A stretch of DNA of 22,105 bases from an uncultured Eubacteriales bacterium. Its GTDB lineage: Bacteria; Bacillota; Clostridia; Christensenellales; CAG-138. Where the stretch lies: positions 1 to 22,105 of the forward strand of contig URFJ01000019.1 in the NCBI GenBank assembly GCA_900547135.1. The letters run 5' to 3'. Both the position numbers and the translations under genes were made by a program. Positions 1 to 8,051 of the stretch are shown in pieces (position 1 is the first letter of the stretch; every line of letters starts with the position of its first letter). Below the pieces are notes generated by a model. That model did not search any database, was not told the origin of the DNA, and worked only from the letters and a program-made list of their open reading frames with translations.

Positions 1-332
1 TCAACCGTTAGACGGTAGTCGTAATTTGTAATTGTCCAAGATTCATAGGGGTTACCTTCAAGCGGCTCCTCCTGTGTATTATAGTTTAACAGCGCATCCT
101 GGTTTAGATAATCCTCGGCAAAGAATTTTGTTAGCTCCAGCTTGGAACCACTTTGCAGTATGCATTCGGCGCGAAGCTCCATGCCTTCCGTTACGACTAT
201 GTACATGTTGCTTATATAAAGCGCGGTAATCGTAATCCCGACGGCAAGCGTAGCGACAAATACAAGTATCAGCGCGCATTTGAGAAAGTACCATACGCTG
301 CGCTTGGCTAAAACATATTTGTTTCTGGGCAT
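1..332 (-). CDS. Membrane-anchored protein of unknown function, 3' end beyond the window
   Basis: The reading frame opens at an ATG at 332 and stays open for 110 codons to the window edge, so the C-terminus is missing. An AAGGAGG Shine-Dalgarno lies 5 nt upstream and a good promoter lies at 406-434, so the gene is probably expressed. The protein has a short basic N-terminus (MPRNKYVLAKR), one hydrophobic helix at about residues 14-43, and then a polar acidic segment (EGMELRAECILQ, LTKFFAEDYLNQD) expected outside the membrane. I do not recognise the family. It lies downstream of the cwlD-like gene on the same strand but has its own promoter, so the two need not be co-transcribed. Real gene: fairly sure. 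Function: unknown. Confidence 0.7.
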   Translation of the reverse strand, partial: MPRNKYVLAKRSVWYFLKCALILVFVATLAVGITITALYISNMYIVVTEGMELRAECILQSGSKLELTKFFAEDYLNQDALLNYNTQEEPLEGNPYESWTITNYDYRLTV

Positions 333-405
333 ATACGCCTCCTTAAGATCATCGGATGGAACGCGGCTGCACAGTCCATACAAAAATGCCGCAAATCCTT
401 GCGTT

Positions 406-434
406 ATAATAACATATTGAGATGTGTGTTGCAA
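406..434 (-). promoter_or_regulatory. Sigma-A-type promoter for the partial membrane-protein gene
   Basis: Read on the minus strand, TTGCAA (434-429) is separated by 17 nt from TATTAT (411-406). This gives a leader of about 65 nt before the ATG at 332. The spacing is ideal and both boxes are close to consensus. Confidence 0.55.
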
Positions 435-468
435 CAAGACGGAGTTTTACTGCCGCACTAAATACCGC

Positions 469-1164
469 TTATTCCCATTCCCAGCCGAAATAATCGCATA
501 TTCCATCCGCAATAGCGGTTGCCAGCGTCTTATGATAGTCGCCGCTTTGCAGCAGCAGTTCTTCGTCAGGGTTTGTTATGAACCCGCATTCTACAAGCAC
601 GGCGGGCATTGGGGCGGTGCTCAGGACATAAAGCTGGTCGCTGCTTATCTGGCGCGTACCGCGCGTAATCTCGTTCATTTGATCCTGGATCCGCGAAGCA
701 AACGCCTTTGATATGCGGGAACCCTCCTGATAGAACACCTGGGGCCCCCATACCGAGCTGTCATCAGGGAACGCGTTCATGTGTATGCTTACAAGGGCCG
801 CGCAGCCGCTGCCGTTAATCAGCGTTCGCCGCTGGGCCATATCCTCTTCCTTTGTGTCCCCAATTGCCCCGTATCCGGCGCGCGTCATCTTTGTGGGAAT
901 GCCGCGCGCGTTTAATTCATCAATAAGAGCCTGGGCCATTCTTAAGTTCATGTCCGATTCAAGTGCGCCCGTATTTGGAGCAATGGCGCCTGGGTCAGCC
1001 CCACCATGTCCGGGGTCGATTATAACCCCGTCGGCCAAGTCGAATTCGCCGCCCGTGCCGGAGGTTTCGTTTATTATGAGAACCGCCGCCATTACGAGCA
1101 CGGCTGCAAGTAGGATTATTCCCACGATCAATAGTGATTGAACGTAGTATGCCTTTTTGTTCAA
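469..1164 (-). CDS. cwlD: N-acetylmuramoyl-L-alanine amidase, CwlD-like (Amidase_3)
   Basis: Zinc-dependent amidase that cleaves the bond between N-acetylmuramic acid and L-alanine in peptidoglycan. The 231-residue protein has one N-terminal membrane helix (about residues 10-31) and then a complete Amidase_3 domain. Visible metal or catalytic residues are H53 in DPGHGG, E69 in LESDMNL, H128 in SIHMNAF and E192 in VECGFITN. The start is TTG at 1164: it has AAAGGAG 5 nt upstream and leads straight into NKKAYYVQS and the membrane helix. An in-frame ATG at 1260 lies at the predicted transcription start and would add 32 residues unlike the family. Membrane anchoring and size resemble CwlD, which makes muramic-delta-lactam in spore cortex, so a spore role is possible but not shown here. 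A general cell-wall amidase is the alternative. Confidence 0.88.
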   Translation of the reverse strand: MNKKAYYVQSLLIVGIILLAAVLVMAAVLIINETSGTGGEFDLADGVIIDPGHGGADPGAIAPNTGALESDMNLRMAQALIDELNARGIPTKMTRAGYGAIGDTKEEDMAQRRTLINGSGCAALVSIHMNAFPDDSSVWGPQVFYQEGSRISKAFASRIQDQMNEITRGTRQISSDQLYVLSTAPMPAVLVECGFITNPDEELLLQSGDYHKTLATAIADGICDYFGWEWE

Positions 1165-1261
1165 TTTGGCTCCTTTCCTGGAGTCAGGTGTAGTTTGACG
1201 CTTCCCCAATGGCCCGGCGTTAGCGCAATCCTTCCCCAATACGTAACATAACAACATCACT

Positions 1262-1270
1262 ATTATATCA
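1262..1270 (-). promoter_or_regulatory. Extended -10 promoter for the amidase gene
   Basis: On the minus strand TGATATAAT forms a perfect extended -10 element (TG-n-TATAAT). No good -35 box sits 16-18 nt upstream, as is common for extended -10 promoters. Transcription would begin near 1255, downstream of the ATG at 1260, which supports the TTG start at 1164. Confidence 0.5.
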
Positions 1271-1503
1271 TGAATTTATCCCATGCGTTTTAGAAAATGC
1301 GTTCCATACCTACAAAATTTTAGTATAGGTTTTTTCAGCATTTACTGCAAAGGCAATCCTTTAGCGCGTTTTACCATGATAATTTTATCATATTTGCCAA
1401 GAAAATCGTATTTAAACTTGAACACTTCGAGTTATACTCAAGCTTGCAATGCATCCGTTTAAGCTTTTAGAGGCGTTTCGTCCTCGCTAAACCCCATTTA
1501 TAC

Positions 1504-1532
1504 TTGATATTTAAACGTTGAAGCCTTAAAAT
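1504..1532 (+). promoter_or_regulatory. Promoter for gdpP
   Basis: TTGATA at 1504-1509 and TAAAAT at 1527-1532 are separated by 17 nt. The predicted start is near 1539, leaving a leader of about 45 nt to the gdpP ATG. Confidence 0.5.
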
Positions 1533-1582
1533 GGAAAGAAGACGATTTTTAGATCGTTTATTATGAAAGCGGCCGTTTATTT

Positions 1583-3535
1583 ATGAAAAAATTGATTGTA
1601 CCATCCTTAATACCCATGTTTGTGCTGATAGCCGCCGGTGCGGCGCTTTTGGCAACCTTCGGCCACAAAATAATTGCGCTGGTATTTGTGGCGTTGGGAG
1701 CCGCGGCGGCCATGGCGGCGCTACTTGGCATAAAGCTTTACAGGCGATCAATCGCCGACGAGTACGACGATATATTCAATCAAAACTCAATAGCGTCCGC
1801 CAGGATTATTAACGACCTTAACGTACCATGCCTGATTTTCGGTAACGACGGGCGAATCATATGGAGCAACGGTTCGTTCAAGAGACTTTACAGCGGTTCC
1901 CGCATTACGGACATAGTTCCGGACCTAAATCCTCAGGCGCCCAACCAGGCGCAGGTATGCGAGTATAGCGGCCGCAGCTTCCAGCTGTTCAACATACCGG
2001 TTGAGCGGCGCAATTCAGGCCCGCGCAGGCTTACCTTCCAGTATTGGATAGACAGGACCGAGGCGCTGCATTACTCTAGGGTTTTTGAAGAGCGCATGCC
2101 GATAGTCGCGCTTATATACGTGGATAATTACGATGACCTTATCGCGGATAAGCAGTTTCGCAGGTCAGCAGTAATGGCAGAGGTAGAGCAGAAGATAGCT
2201 GAGTTTACGCAAAGCGCCGAGGGTATATACCGACGCTATGACAACACCAAGTTCATTATGGTGTTTGAATCCATTTTTCTCAGAGAGATAGAGAAAAACC
2301 GCTTCTCGATACTTGAATCAATCCGCGATATCAACACGGGCACGCCACTGCCGGTAACGCTGTCGGTAGCTGTTGGTGAAGCGGACAGGATATTGGCATC
2401 CGACGAGTCGGCCAGGCTGGCGATGGAGCTCGCCCTTGGCCGGGGCGGCGACCAGGCGGTGGTTAAGCGCGGGGCAACGTATGCGTTTTACGGCGGCAAG
2501 CGGCAGATTACTTCAAAGAGTTCAAAGGTTAAGACCAGGCTGTTTGCAAAAGCGCTCCGCCAGATGATGGAGAACGCTACGGACATTTATATAATGGGAC
2601 ACCGCAATCCCGACATGGATTGTATGGGCGCGGCGCTTGGGCTTATGCGCTGCGCCAGGCATATAGACAAGCGCGCTTATTTTGTACTGGACGAGTCAAA
2701 CTCAATGATAGAGACCGCGCTTATCACCATGCGGTCAACGCCAGCATACAACGACCTTGTAAAAACGCCGGATAGGGCGATGGAAATGCTCAGGGAGGGT
2801 TCAGTGCTTATAGTGGTAGACACCCAGCGTGAGGGTTCCGTTATGTCGTCGGAGCTATTAAAGCGCGCGGGAAAAACTGTGGTTATCGACCACCATAGGC
2901 GCGCCGTGGATTCAATCGCGGACGCCACGCTCAACTATCTTGAGGCCGGAGCGTCGTCCGCGTGCGAAATGGTTACGGAAATAATGCAGTATTTCGATGA
3001 AAACCTGCGCCCAACCGCTTTTGAATGCGGCACGCTGCTTGCGGGAATCACCGTGGACACCAAGAGGTTCGCGTTCAACACCGGCTCAAGAACATTTGAC
3101 GCGGCTAGCTATCTCAGGCGCAATGGAGCGGATATCAGGGCGGTAAAGCTGATGTTCCAAGATGATATGAGCACCTATAAAGACCGTGCCAGAGTGGTCC
3201 AGAACGCTGAGCTTCAAAAGGACGGCGTGGCGATATCCGTATGCCCCGAGGACGTGAGGAATGCCGGCCTTATAGCCGCTCAGGCTGCTGACGAGCTGAT
3301 TTCAATAAAGGGAATCCGCGCTTCATTTGTTCTATCCTACGGAAAGGACGCTATAATAATAAGCGGCAGGAGCATCGGCAATATAAACGTACAGCTCATC
3401 CTTGAGAAGCTGGGCGGCGGCGGGCACCTTACCGTCGCGGGCGCGCAGATCAAGGGCGTTTCAATGCCTGACGCTATTAAAGAGCTGAAATCAAGCATTA
3501 ACGAATATTTTAATGAAAACCCGATTGACAAATAA
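1583..3535 (+). CDS. gdpP: Cyclic-di-AMP phosphodiesterase GdpP (DHH/DHHA1 family)
   Basis: Membrane-bound enzyme that hydrolyses the second messenger c-di-AMP to pApA, affecting potassium and osmotic balance and wall-stress responses. The 650 residues show the full family architecture: two N-terminal membrane helices (about 4-28 and 29-50), a degenerate PAS segment (about 70-120), a degenerate GGDEF domain (about 170-300), then DHH and DHHA1 domains. Metal-binding motifs are visible: GHRNPDMD with H340, D344 and D346; VVDTQ with D413; DHH at 436-438; and GGGGH with H615. The length matches the B. subtilis homologue. The ATG at 1583 has only a weak upstream Shine-Dalgarno. A 7-codon frame starting at 1563 overlaps this ATG by ATGA, so coupled initiation is possible. 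It precedes rplI and dnaB, a conserved Firmicutes order. Confidence 0.95.
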   Translation: MKKLIVPSLIPMFVLIAAGAALLATFGHKIIALVFVALGAAAAMAALLGIKLYRRSIADEYDDIFNQNSIASARIINDLNVPCLIFGNDGRIIWSNGSFKRLYSGSRITDIVPDLNPQAPNQAQVCEYSGRSFQLFNIPVERRNSGPRRLTFQYWIDRTEALHYSRVFEERMPIVALIYVDNYDDLIADKQFRRSAVMAEVEQKIAEFTQSAEGIYRRYDNTKFIMVFESIFLREIEKNRFSILESIRDINTGTPLPVTLSVAVGEADRILASDESARLAMELALGRGGDQAVVKRGATYAFYGGKRQITSKSSKVKTRLFAKALRQMMENATDIYIMGHRNPDMDCMGAALGLMRCARHIDKRAYFVLDESNSMIETALITMRSTPAYNDLVKTPDRAMEMLREGSVLIVVDTQREGSVMSSELLKRAGKTVVIDHHRRAVDSIADATLNYLEAGASSACEMVTEIMQYFDENLRPTAFECGTLLAGITVDTKRFAFNTGSRTFDAASYLRRNGADIRAVKLMFQDDMSTYKDRARVVQNAELQKDGVAISVCPEDVRNAGLIAAQAADELISIKGIRASFVLSYGKDAIIISGRSIGNINVQLILEKLGGGGHLTVAGAQIKGVSMPDAIKELKSSINEYFNENPIDK

Positions 3536-3578
3536 TATATAGATCAGCTCAAAACGGAAGTGAGCGGTTGGAGGGGGC

Positions 3579-3608
3579 TTGACTCATATGTTAAATTACG
3601 ATTACAAT
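3579..3608 (+). promoter_or_regulatory. Candidate promoter for rplI
   Basis: TTGACT at 3579-3584 and TACAAT at 3603-3608 with an 18-nt spacer, giving a short leader of about 20 nt ahead of rplI. rplI may also be read through from gdpP, since no terminator is visible between them. Confidence 0.45.
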
Positions 3609-3634
3609 AAATAAAATAAAGGAGGATGCGCACA

Positions 3635-4090
3635 ATGAAAGTTCTATTGCAGCAGGACGTCAAAGGCAGCGGCAAGGCGGGCGACATTGTAAACGTCAGC
3701 GACGGTTATGCCCGTAATTTCCTCATTCCAAAGGGGCTTGCAATCCCCGCCGACGCGCAGTCGATAAACGCGGCCAACATCAGCAAGCGTGCGGCCCAGC
3801 ACAGAAAGGATATGCAGCGCAAGCGCGCGCGCGAACTTGCGGACGACATGAGCGGCCTGACCGTGAGGATATATTCCAAGGCCGGTGAAAATGGACGTCT
3901 GTTTGGATCCGTAACCAACAAGGAGATATCCAGGGCCTTAAAGGAACAGTTTGATATTGAAATAGATAAGAAGAAGATTTATCTCGACGAACCGATACGC
4001 AGCCTTGGCATTGTAAACGTCAGGGCACACATGTATGAGGACGCGGCCGCAAAATTCAAGGTAGAGGTGCTGCCCTCCAACCCTGAGTAA
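3635..4090 (+). CDS. rplI: Large-subunit ribosomal protein bL9
   Basis: Structural protein of the 50S subunit that binds 23S rRNA and helps maintain reading frame. The 151-residue product begins MKVLLQQDVKGSGKAGDIV and continues with the bL9 signature around GYARNFLIPKGLA. A lysine/arginine-rich connecting helix follows (about residues 45-75), then the C-terminal domain with GRLFGSVT. Length is normal for bL9. The start is the ATG at 3635, preceded by AAAGGAGG with 9 nt spacing. An in-frame ATG at 3626 touches the Shine-Dalgarno itself and would add three residues that bL9 proteins lack. It sits between gdpP and dnaB. Confidence 0.97.
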   Translation: MKVLLQQDVKGSGKAGDIVNVSDGYARNFLIPKGLAIPADAQSINAANISKRAAQHRKDMQRKRARELADDMSGLTVRIYSKAGENGRLFGSVTNKEISRALKEQFDIEIDKKKIYLDEPIRSLGIVNVRAHMYEDAAAKFKVEVLPSNPE

Positions 4091-4176
4091 CGGGATATTA
4101 GCTCTTTGCTGGAGGAATGTTGATTGAGTAGCTAACGCGTAATGCAAGGGGCTTTCCTTTATGGGATATTCGGTAT

Positions 4177-4205
4177 ACCAAAAGGCGCCGCCGGCGCCTT
4201 TTGGT
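4177..4205 (+). terminator. Perfect 13-bp hairpin between rplI and dnaB
   Basis: The arm ACCAAAAGGCGCC (4177-4189) pairs perfectly with GGCGCCTTTTGGT (4193-4205) around a 3-nt loop. The GC core is followed by TTTT inside the arm, and by symmetry AAAA precedes it, so it could stop transcription on either strand. There is no long T tract beyond the stem, so partial termination or attenuation ahead of dnaB is the cautious reading. Confidence 0.55.
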
Positions 4206-4302
4206 CCCTATGGGCAGTGGCTGGACATAGCCCCGATAGCCTATATTGATTGCAATAATTAGCGCGGGCAGCTAGCCGGCGTATTTACGGAGGGATAAAG
4301 CA

Positions 4303-5631
4303 TTGGAGCAGCAGGACGCCAGGCAGGCGATACCATTCAGCATAGAAGCTGAGAAATCCGTGCTGGGCAGCATGATGCTCTCGCACGAAGCGGTTGATCT
4401 GGCGGCGGAGACGCTGAGCGAGGACGATTTTTACCTGGCCCAGCACCGCCGGATTTTTTCGGCTATGGCAGCCATACAGAAAAAAAACGAGGCCGTGGAC
4501 GTGGTAACCCTTATGGAGGAGCTGGACCGTCTTGGACAGACGGAGGCTGTGGGGGGGATCGAATATATAACGGAGCTGTCCCTGTTTACACCCGCGTCCG
4601 CAAACGTACAATATTACATTCAAATAGTTGAAGAGCGCAGTATAATGAGGCGCCTTATGTTTGCAGGAAGCGAGATAACAAAGGACGCGTCCGAAGGTAA
4701 GAAGGAAATAGAGGCGATGCTGGATGACGCGGAGAGGCGCATTTTCAACATATCCATGAGAAAGAACTCCGACACCCTTCTGCCAATACAGGCTACAGTA
4801 CATGAAAGCTATAGCCGAATAGGGGAGATGATGCGCCTTAAGGGAAGCATAACCGGCGTCCCAACCGGATTTGCCGATTTAGATAAGCTCACGTCCGGAA
4901 TGCAGAAGAGCGACCTTATCATCGTCGCGGGCAGGCCCTCCATGGGAAAAACCGCCTTAGCGCTGAATATAGCATCAAACGCGGCGCTACGCGGAAATAG
5001 AACCGTGGTTATCTTCAGCCTTGAGATGTCGCGAGAGCAGCTTGTCATACGATTGATGAGCTCGGAGGCGCTGGTGGACATGCAGGCCCTGAGGAGGGGG
5101 GAAACGGGCGAGGAGGAGCTTATCAGGCTGGCGGAAACGCTTTTGCCGCTTTCTGACGCCAAGATCTTTATAGACGATACGGCCAACATTTCCGTTGCCG
5201 AAATTCGTTCAAAATGCAGGAGGTTAAAGGCGCGAAGCGGCCTTGATATGGTAGTTATAGACTACCTTCAGCTTATGAAAACAAAAAAAGGAGGGGACAA
5301 CCGCGTTCAGGAGATATCCGAGCTTACCAGAGCGCTTAAGATACTTGCGCGTGAGCTGGACGTCCCGATACTGCTGCTTTCCCAGCTATCAAGGGCGGCT
5401 CACAAGGTAAAGCCCACCATGGCGCATCTGAGGGAGAGCGGCTCCATTGAGCAGGACGCCGATATCGTAATGCTAATATACAGGGCTGCCGTATATGAGG
5501 AAACGGACGACAATACCGCGGAAATAATCCTAGCCAAGCACAGAAACGGTCCAACCGGAACCGTAGAGCTGATTTGGAGGGGCGAGTACACCAGATTTGA
5601 CAACAAGGCCGTAGAGGACAGGGAGTTTTGA
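4303..5631 (+). CDS. dnaB: Replicative DNA helicase DnaB
   Basis: Hexameric 5'-3' helicase that unwinds DNA at the replication fork and recruits primase (named DnaC in B. subtilis). The 442-residue length is typical. The N-terminal domain (about 1-150) opens with IPFSIEAEKSVLGSMM. The RecA-like domain carries Walker A GRPSMGKT (210-217, K216), the SLEMS motif, Walker B VVIDYLQLM and LLSQLSR, and further on RESGSIEQDAD. The start is TTG at 4303, with CGGAGGG 8 nt upstream, and it gives the expected family N-terminus; no ATG fits. It follows rplI after a hairpin. No intein or other insertion is seen. Confidence 0.97.
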   Translation: MEQQDARQAIPFSIEAEKSVLGSMMLSHEAVDLAAETLSEDDFYLAQHRRIFSAMAAIQKKNEAVDVVTLMEELDRLGQTEAVGGIEYITELSLFTPASANVQYYIQIVEERSIMRRLMFAGSEITKDASEGKKEIEAMLDDAERRIFNISMRKNSDTLLPIQATVHESYSRIGEMMRLKGSITGVPTGFADLDKLTSGMQKSDLIIVAGRPSMGKTALALNIASNAALRGNRTVVIFSLEMSREQLVIRLMSSEALVDMQALRRGETGEEELIRLAETLLPLSDAKIFIDDTANISVAEIRSKCRRLKARSGLDMVVIDYLQLMKTKKGGDNRVQEISELTRALKILARELDVPILLLSQLSRAAHKVKPTMAHLRESGSIEQDADIVMLIYRAAVYEETDDNTAEIILAKHRNGPTGTVELIWRGEYTRFDNKAVEDREF

Positions 5632-5674
5632 TAGCATTAAAACTATTAATACCGTATTATTTTGGTCTTACTAA

Positions 5675-5742
5675 GCTGTAAAGGCCTTTTTAGCGGACAG
5701 CAAATACATGTGTTTCGCGGCAGTTTCGCTGTACAAGGCCTT
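5675..5742. repeat. Two copies of GCTGTA(C)AAGGCCTT in the convergent dnaB / flavoprotein gap
   Basis: GCTGTA-AAGGCCTT at 5675-5688 recurs as GCTGTAC-AAGGCCTT at 5728-5742. Because AAGGCCTT is self-complementary, the copies could also pair as an 8-bp stem with a 46-nt loop. The pair lies between convergent genes, where a two-way terminator would be expected, but the loop is long and the T tract short. Confidence 0.3.
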
Positions 5743-5746
5743 GCCA

Positions 5747-6373
5747 TCAATATCTATTTGCCAGCTCACGGGGTTTTAGCCCATTTCGCTTTGCTATCAT
5801 TCTCCAGGTTTTTTCTGCCGCAATCTTATATAAAAACCTTGGAAAATTGGGCGACGCAAATATGTTTTCGCCGGAACGTCCCTCCTCTATATTTCGGGCA
5901 AGCGTCATAAGCGCGCCGGTTACGTTCTTTCTTGGGCCAAGTCCGGCTGGAACCTTGTTAAGCGAGGGAAGCATTCCTCCAGCGCCTATTCCAACGCCCT
6001 GCCCTAAGCGTGCGCCCGACTTAAGGCACCAGTTGCGTATAATTGACAGCGCGTGCCTGTTCTGGTGCCCCTCGTAAAAGCCGCAGTTCGAAACAGCGTA
6101 TACCATTGGCCTGTCACCGGATCCTGTCAGCGCATTCTCAATGTATTTCAGACAAGATAGCAGATGTGAGGGCGCCCCGTCAATATATAGGGGGAACATA
6201 AAGACTATGGCGTCATTCCCTAAAATTTCGCCTGCGTGCGAGGCCTGTTCCGCGCTTGGGAAATGGTAATCAGCTATTGAACATCCTGACAGCAGACCCT
6301 TCAATTCAGCTTGTAAAAACCCTGAGGCGCTGTTTTTAGCCTTTGGGCTGGCGTTAACCAATGCGACCTTCAA
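5747..6373 (-). CDS. Flavodoxin-fold NAD(P)H-dependent oxidoreductase-like protein
   Basis: A 208-residue protein of the FMN-reductase/flavodoxin fold. It begins MKVALVNASPKAKNSASG, the first strand and phosphate-binding loop of this fold. FMFPLYIDGAPSHLLSCLKYIE follows, the usual segment around the flavin, then VYAVSNCGFYEG and a C-terminal extension rich in basic residues. It probably binds FMN; the substrate is unknown. I place the start at TTG 6373, which has GGAGG 5 nt upstream and gives the standard N-terminus. An in-frame ATG at 6385 would add MEAT and has a weaker site. The first 20 nt overlap the end of the upstream flavoprotein gene, which supplies the Shine-Dalgarno, so translation is probably coupled. 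Confidence 0.75.
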   Translation of the reverse strand: MKVALVNASPKAKNSASGFLQAELKGLLSGCSIADYHFPSAEQASHAGEILGNDAIVFMFPLYIDGAPSHLLSCLKYIENALTGSGDRPMVYAVSNCGFYEGHQNRHALSIIRNWCLKSGARLGQGVGIGAGGMLPSLNKVPAGLGPRKNVTGALMTLARNIEEGRSGENIFASPNFPRFLYKIAAEKTWRMIAKRNGLKPRELANRY

Positions 6374-6863
6374 AGTAGCCTCCATTCATAAGCTCACCTA
6401 TTGTAGTAAAATTGACAAACCCCAATGCTGCGCGCATGTTCAGAGCGTTTGCACAGACCAAGCCGACGGCCGTGGTTTTTTCATCCTGGGTTATGTCTTC
6501 GCCATAAAAACAGACGTTTAAATTTATTGTGTTGTCATAACGGCGTTTATGGTGCATCTCCCCGTTTCTTATTTCAAAATAAGGATGTACATAAGAGATG
6601 CTTCTATCCATCACATTTTTAACGAATGCGCTGTAGCCGCCGTAAAGGCATTCGCTGATGATAAGCAGGTTTGAGCACTGGGAAAGCAATCCGCCGATAT
6701 GTTCATAGCCGTCCTTTATCACGCACTCGGAGGGCGTTTTTATCCAGCACCCAAAGCATCCAATACAGTTTTTAATCTTCCCGTTATCGGATATCACCGT
6801 ATCGTCCTTTATTCCGGCAAGTACCGCTTCAGCCTGCGCTTTGCTCAAGTCGTGAATGATCAT
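6354..6863 (-). CDS. Flavodoxin-family protein with an iron-sulfur-flavoprotein-like cysteine motif
   Basis: A 169-residue flavodoxin-fold protein. Cysteines C33, C36, C39 and C47 form C-x2-C-x2-C-x7-C within CIGCFGCWIKTPSECVIKD. That spacing fits the compact motif described for iron-sulfur flavoproteins, which carry a [4Fe-4S] cluster and FMN. LIISECLYGGYSAFVKNVMDRS follows, the region normally near the flavin. The N-terminus (MIIHDLSKAQAEAVL) lacks the usual GSPR-type loop. The ATG at 6863 has AAGGAGG 7 nt upstream, so this does not look like a truncation. It overlaps the next flavoprotein gene by 20 nt, and the two probably act together. Promoter at 7003-7031. Cluster content is inferred from spacing only. 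Confidence 0.78.
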   Translation of the reverse strand: MIIHDLSKAQAEAVLAGIKDDTVISDNGKIKNCIGCFGCWIKTPSECVIKDGYEHIGGLLSQCSNLLIISECLYGGYSAFVKNVMDRSISYVHPYFEIRNGEMHHKRRYDNTINLNVCFYGEDITQDEKTTAVGLVCANALNMRAALGFVNFTTIGELMNGGYFEGRIG

Positions 6864-7181
6864 TGCAATGCCTCCTTGGGTTTATAAAAGCGAGTTCTCG
6901 ACGGCCGTTAGCTTATGGTGCAGCTGTTAACGCGCTCTTTTTTCTCCGCCACGATAACGTCAATGAATTAAATCCTATGGCAGTATGCAATTACTAAATT
7001 ATATTATACTTGATCATAGATCTGCTGTAAACAATCCGGGCCTTGAAATTCAGTTCGGTCAGGCTGGTTTAAACCCAAGCGCTGTCCATATTTGCAGTCA
7101 TTATTCTTAACCCGTAACCCAGCGGAATACGGCCCAAGCGGACGCATACGTGCACAAACAGGCCATAAAGGTTCCTGACGC
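6864..7181. other. Intergenic region between DUF368 and flavoprotein genes
   Basis: About 320 bp. The left half is the leader and promoter (7003-7031) of the flavoprotein pair. The right half, downstream of the DUF368 gene, shows no convincing terminator or small gene. Confidence 0.4.
7003..7031 (-). promoter_or_regulatory. Promoter for the flavoprotein pair
   Basis: On the minus strand TTTACA (7031-7026) is 17 nt from TATAAT (7008-7003). A second TATAAT overlaps at 7003-6998. The transcript would carry a leader of about 130 nt before the ATG at 6863. Confidence 0.6.
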
Positions 7182-8051
7182 CTAGTTTTCGGTTATTCCG
7201 GTTTGACTATGATCCGACGGCTTCAGCGCGCTTATCTTATACGATATGGCCGCTCCGGCTGCAAAGGCGATAAAGCTGATAAGGCCGTCCATATTAAACG
7301 AAAACCCTGGGAAGATAAATACAATCGAGCCGGTTACGAAACCGAGTATAACATAATACGTATATCCGTAGAACCTGTCGAGCAGAAGCTTTATCAGCTT
7401 TGAGATGAGTACTATGCCAAATACGGCGCCTATAATAAACGGTATCAACACCATAATGTTCAAAGATGAAACCGCGTTGATTACAGCGTTATATACCCCA
7501 AGCATCATCATTATCATCGATCCGCTTATACCAGGCACCACCATGACCGCAGCGGCTATCATACCATAAACTGCAATCAGCAGATATTCGAGCAAAGACA
7601 TACCAAAGGCCTCTACTGGCACAATCGACTGTAACTGTGAACTCAAATAGGCAAGCATAAGCATGAATGCCAGCGTAATCAGAAATCCGATTAAATATTT
7701 GCCGTTAAACCCCTTGTGATTGGCTTTTCTGAATATCAGCGGCAGGCTGCCGGCAATCAATCCCAAAAAACAGAATAGCGTCGGCATATAGTGGGCCACG
7801 AGAAGGTATTTAATAAGATTGCTAAGAAGCAGTATGCCCGTTAAGGCGCCCAAAATCACGGGCAACAAAAAAAGCAGGTCCTTTTTGAGAACACTCCATT
7901 TTTTTATATTCTTGAACAGGCTGCTTATTATGCTGATTATTCTTTCATATATTCCGGTTATAACGGCCATGGTTCCTCCGCTCAAACCGGGTATGATATT
8001 AGCCACGCCCACGATAGTGCCAATTGAAAAAATCACAAGAAGGAAGATCAT
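7182..8051 (-). CDS. DUF368 (PopT-type) polyprenyl-phosphate translocase
   Basis: Polytopic membrane protein of 289 residues with about eight hydrophobic helices. Two related repeats carry the family hallmarks: NIIPGLSGGTMAVITGIYE near the N-terminus and VVPGISGSMIMMMLGVYNAV in the second half. DUF368 members (PopT) have been linked to flipping undecaprenyl phosphate back across the membrane, so it can be reused as lipid carrier for peptidoglycan and other envelope polymers. The ATG at 8051 has GGAGG 6 nt upstream. It is transcribed alone and divergently from rpmH. Length and motifs are normal for the family. Substrate is inferred from the family, not visible in the sequence. Confidence 0.9.
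   Translation of the reverse strand: MIFLLVIFSIGTIVGVANIIPGLSGGTMAVITGIYERIISIISSLFKNIKKWSVLKKDLLFLLPVILGALTGILLLSNLIKYLLVAHYMPTLFCFLGLIAGSLPLIFRKANHKGFNGKYLIGFLITLAFMLMLAYLSSQLQSIVPVEAFGMSLLEYLLIAVYGMIAAAVMVVPGISGSMIMMMLGVYNAVINAVSSLNIMVLIPFIIGAVFGIVLISKLIKLLLDRFYGYTYYVILGFVTGSIVFIFPGFSFNMDGLISFIAFAAGAAISYKISALKPSDHSQTGITEN

Larger units (their letters stand above)
1165..1582. other. Divergent intergenic region between the amidase gene and gdpP
   Basis: About 420 bp, AT-rich. It holds an extended -10 promoter for the amidase (1262-1270) and a promoter for gdpP (1504-1532). A second weak pair pointing to gdpP is TTTAAA at 1411-1416 and TATACT at 1433-1438 with a 16-nt spacer. An ACCTA/TAGGT arm pair around 1307-1330 is followed by six Ts, but its loop is long. 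No further gene is seen. Confidence 0.5.

Noticed and set aside
779..1141. Antisense 120-codon open frame opposite the amidase gene
   Set aside because: It lies wholly antisense to a convincing Amidase_3 gene, has no ribosome site and resembles no family; it is a shadow frame.
1165..1260. Upstream ATG (1260) as start of the amidase
   Set aside because: It coincides with the predicted transcription start, has no family-like N-terminal sequence, and TTG 1164 has a far better ribosome site.
5662..5910. 82-codon plus-strand frame after dnaB
   Set aside because: It runs into the antisense of the flavoprotein gene, and the unique part is repeat-containing intergenic DNA with no ribosome site.
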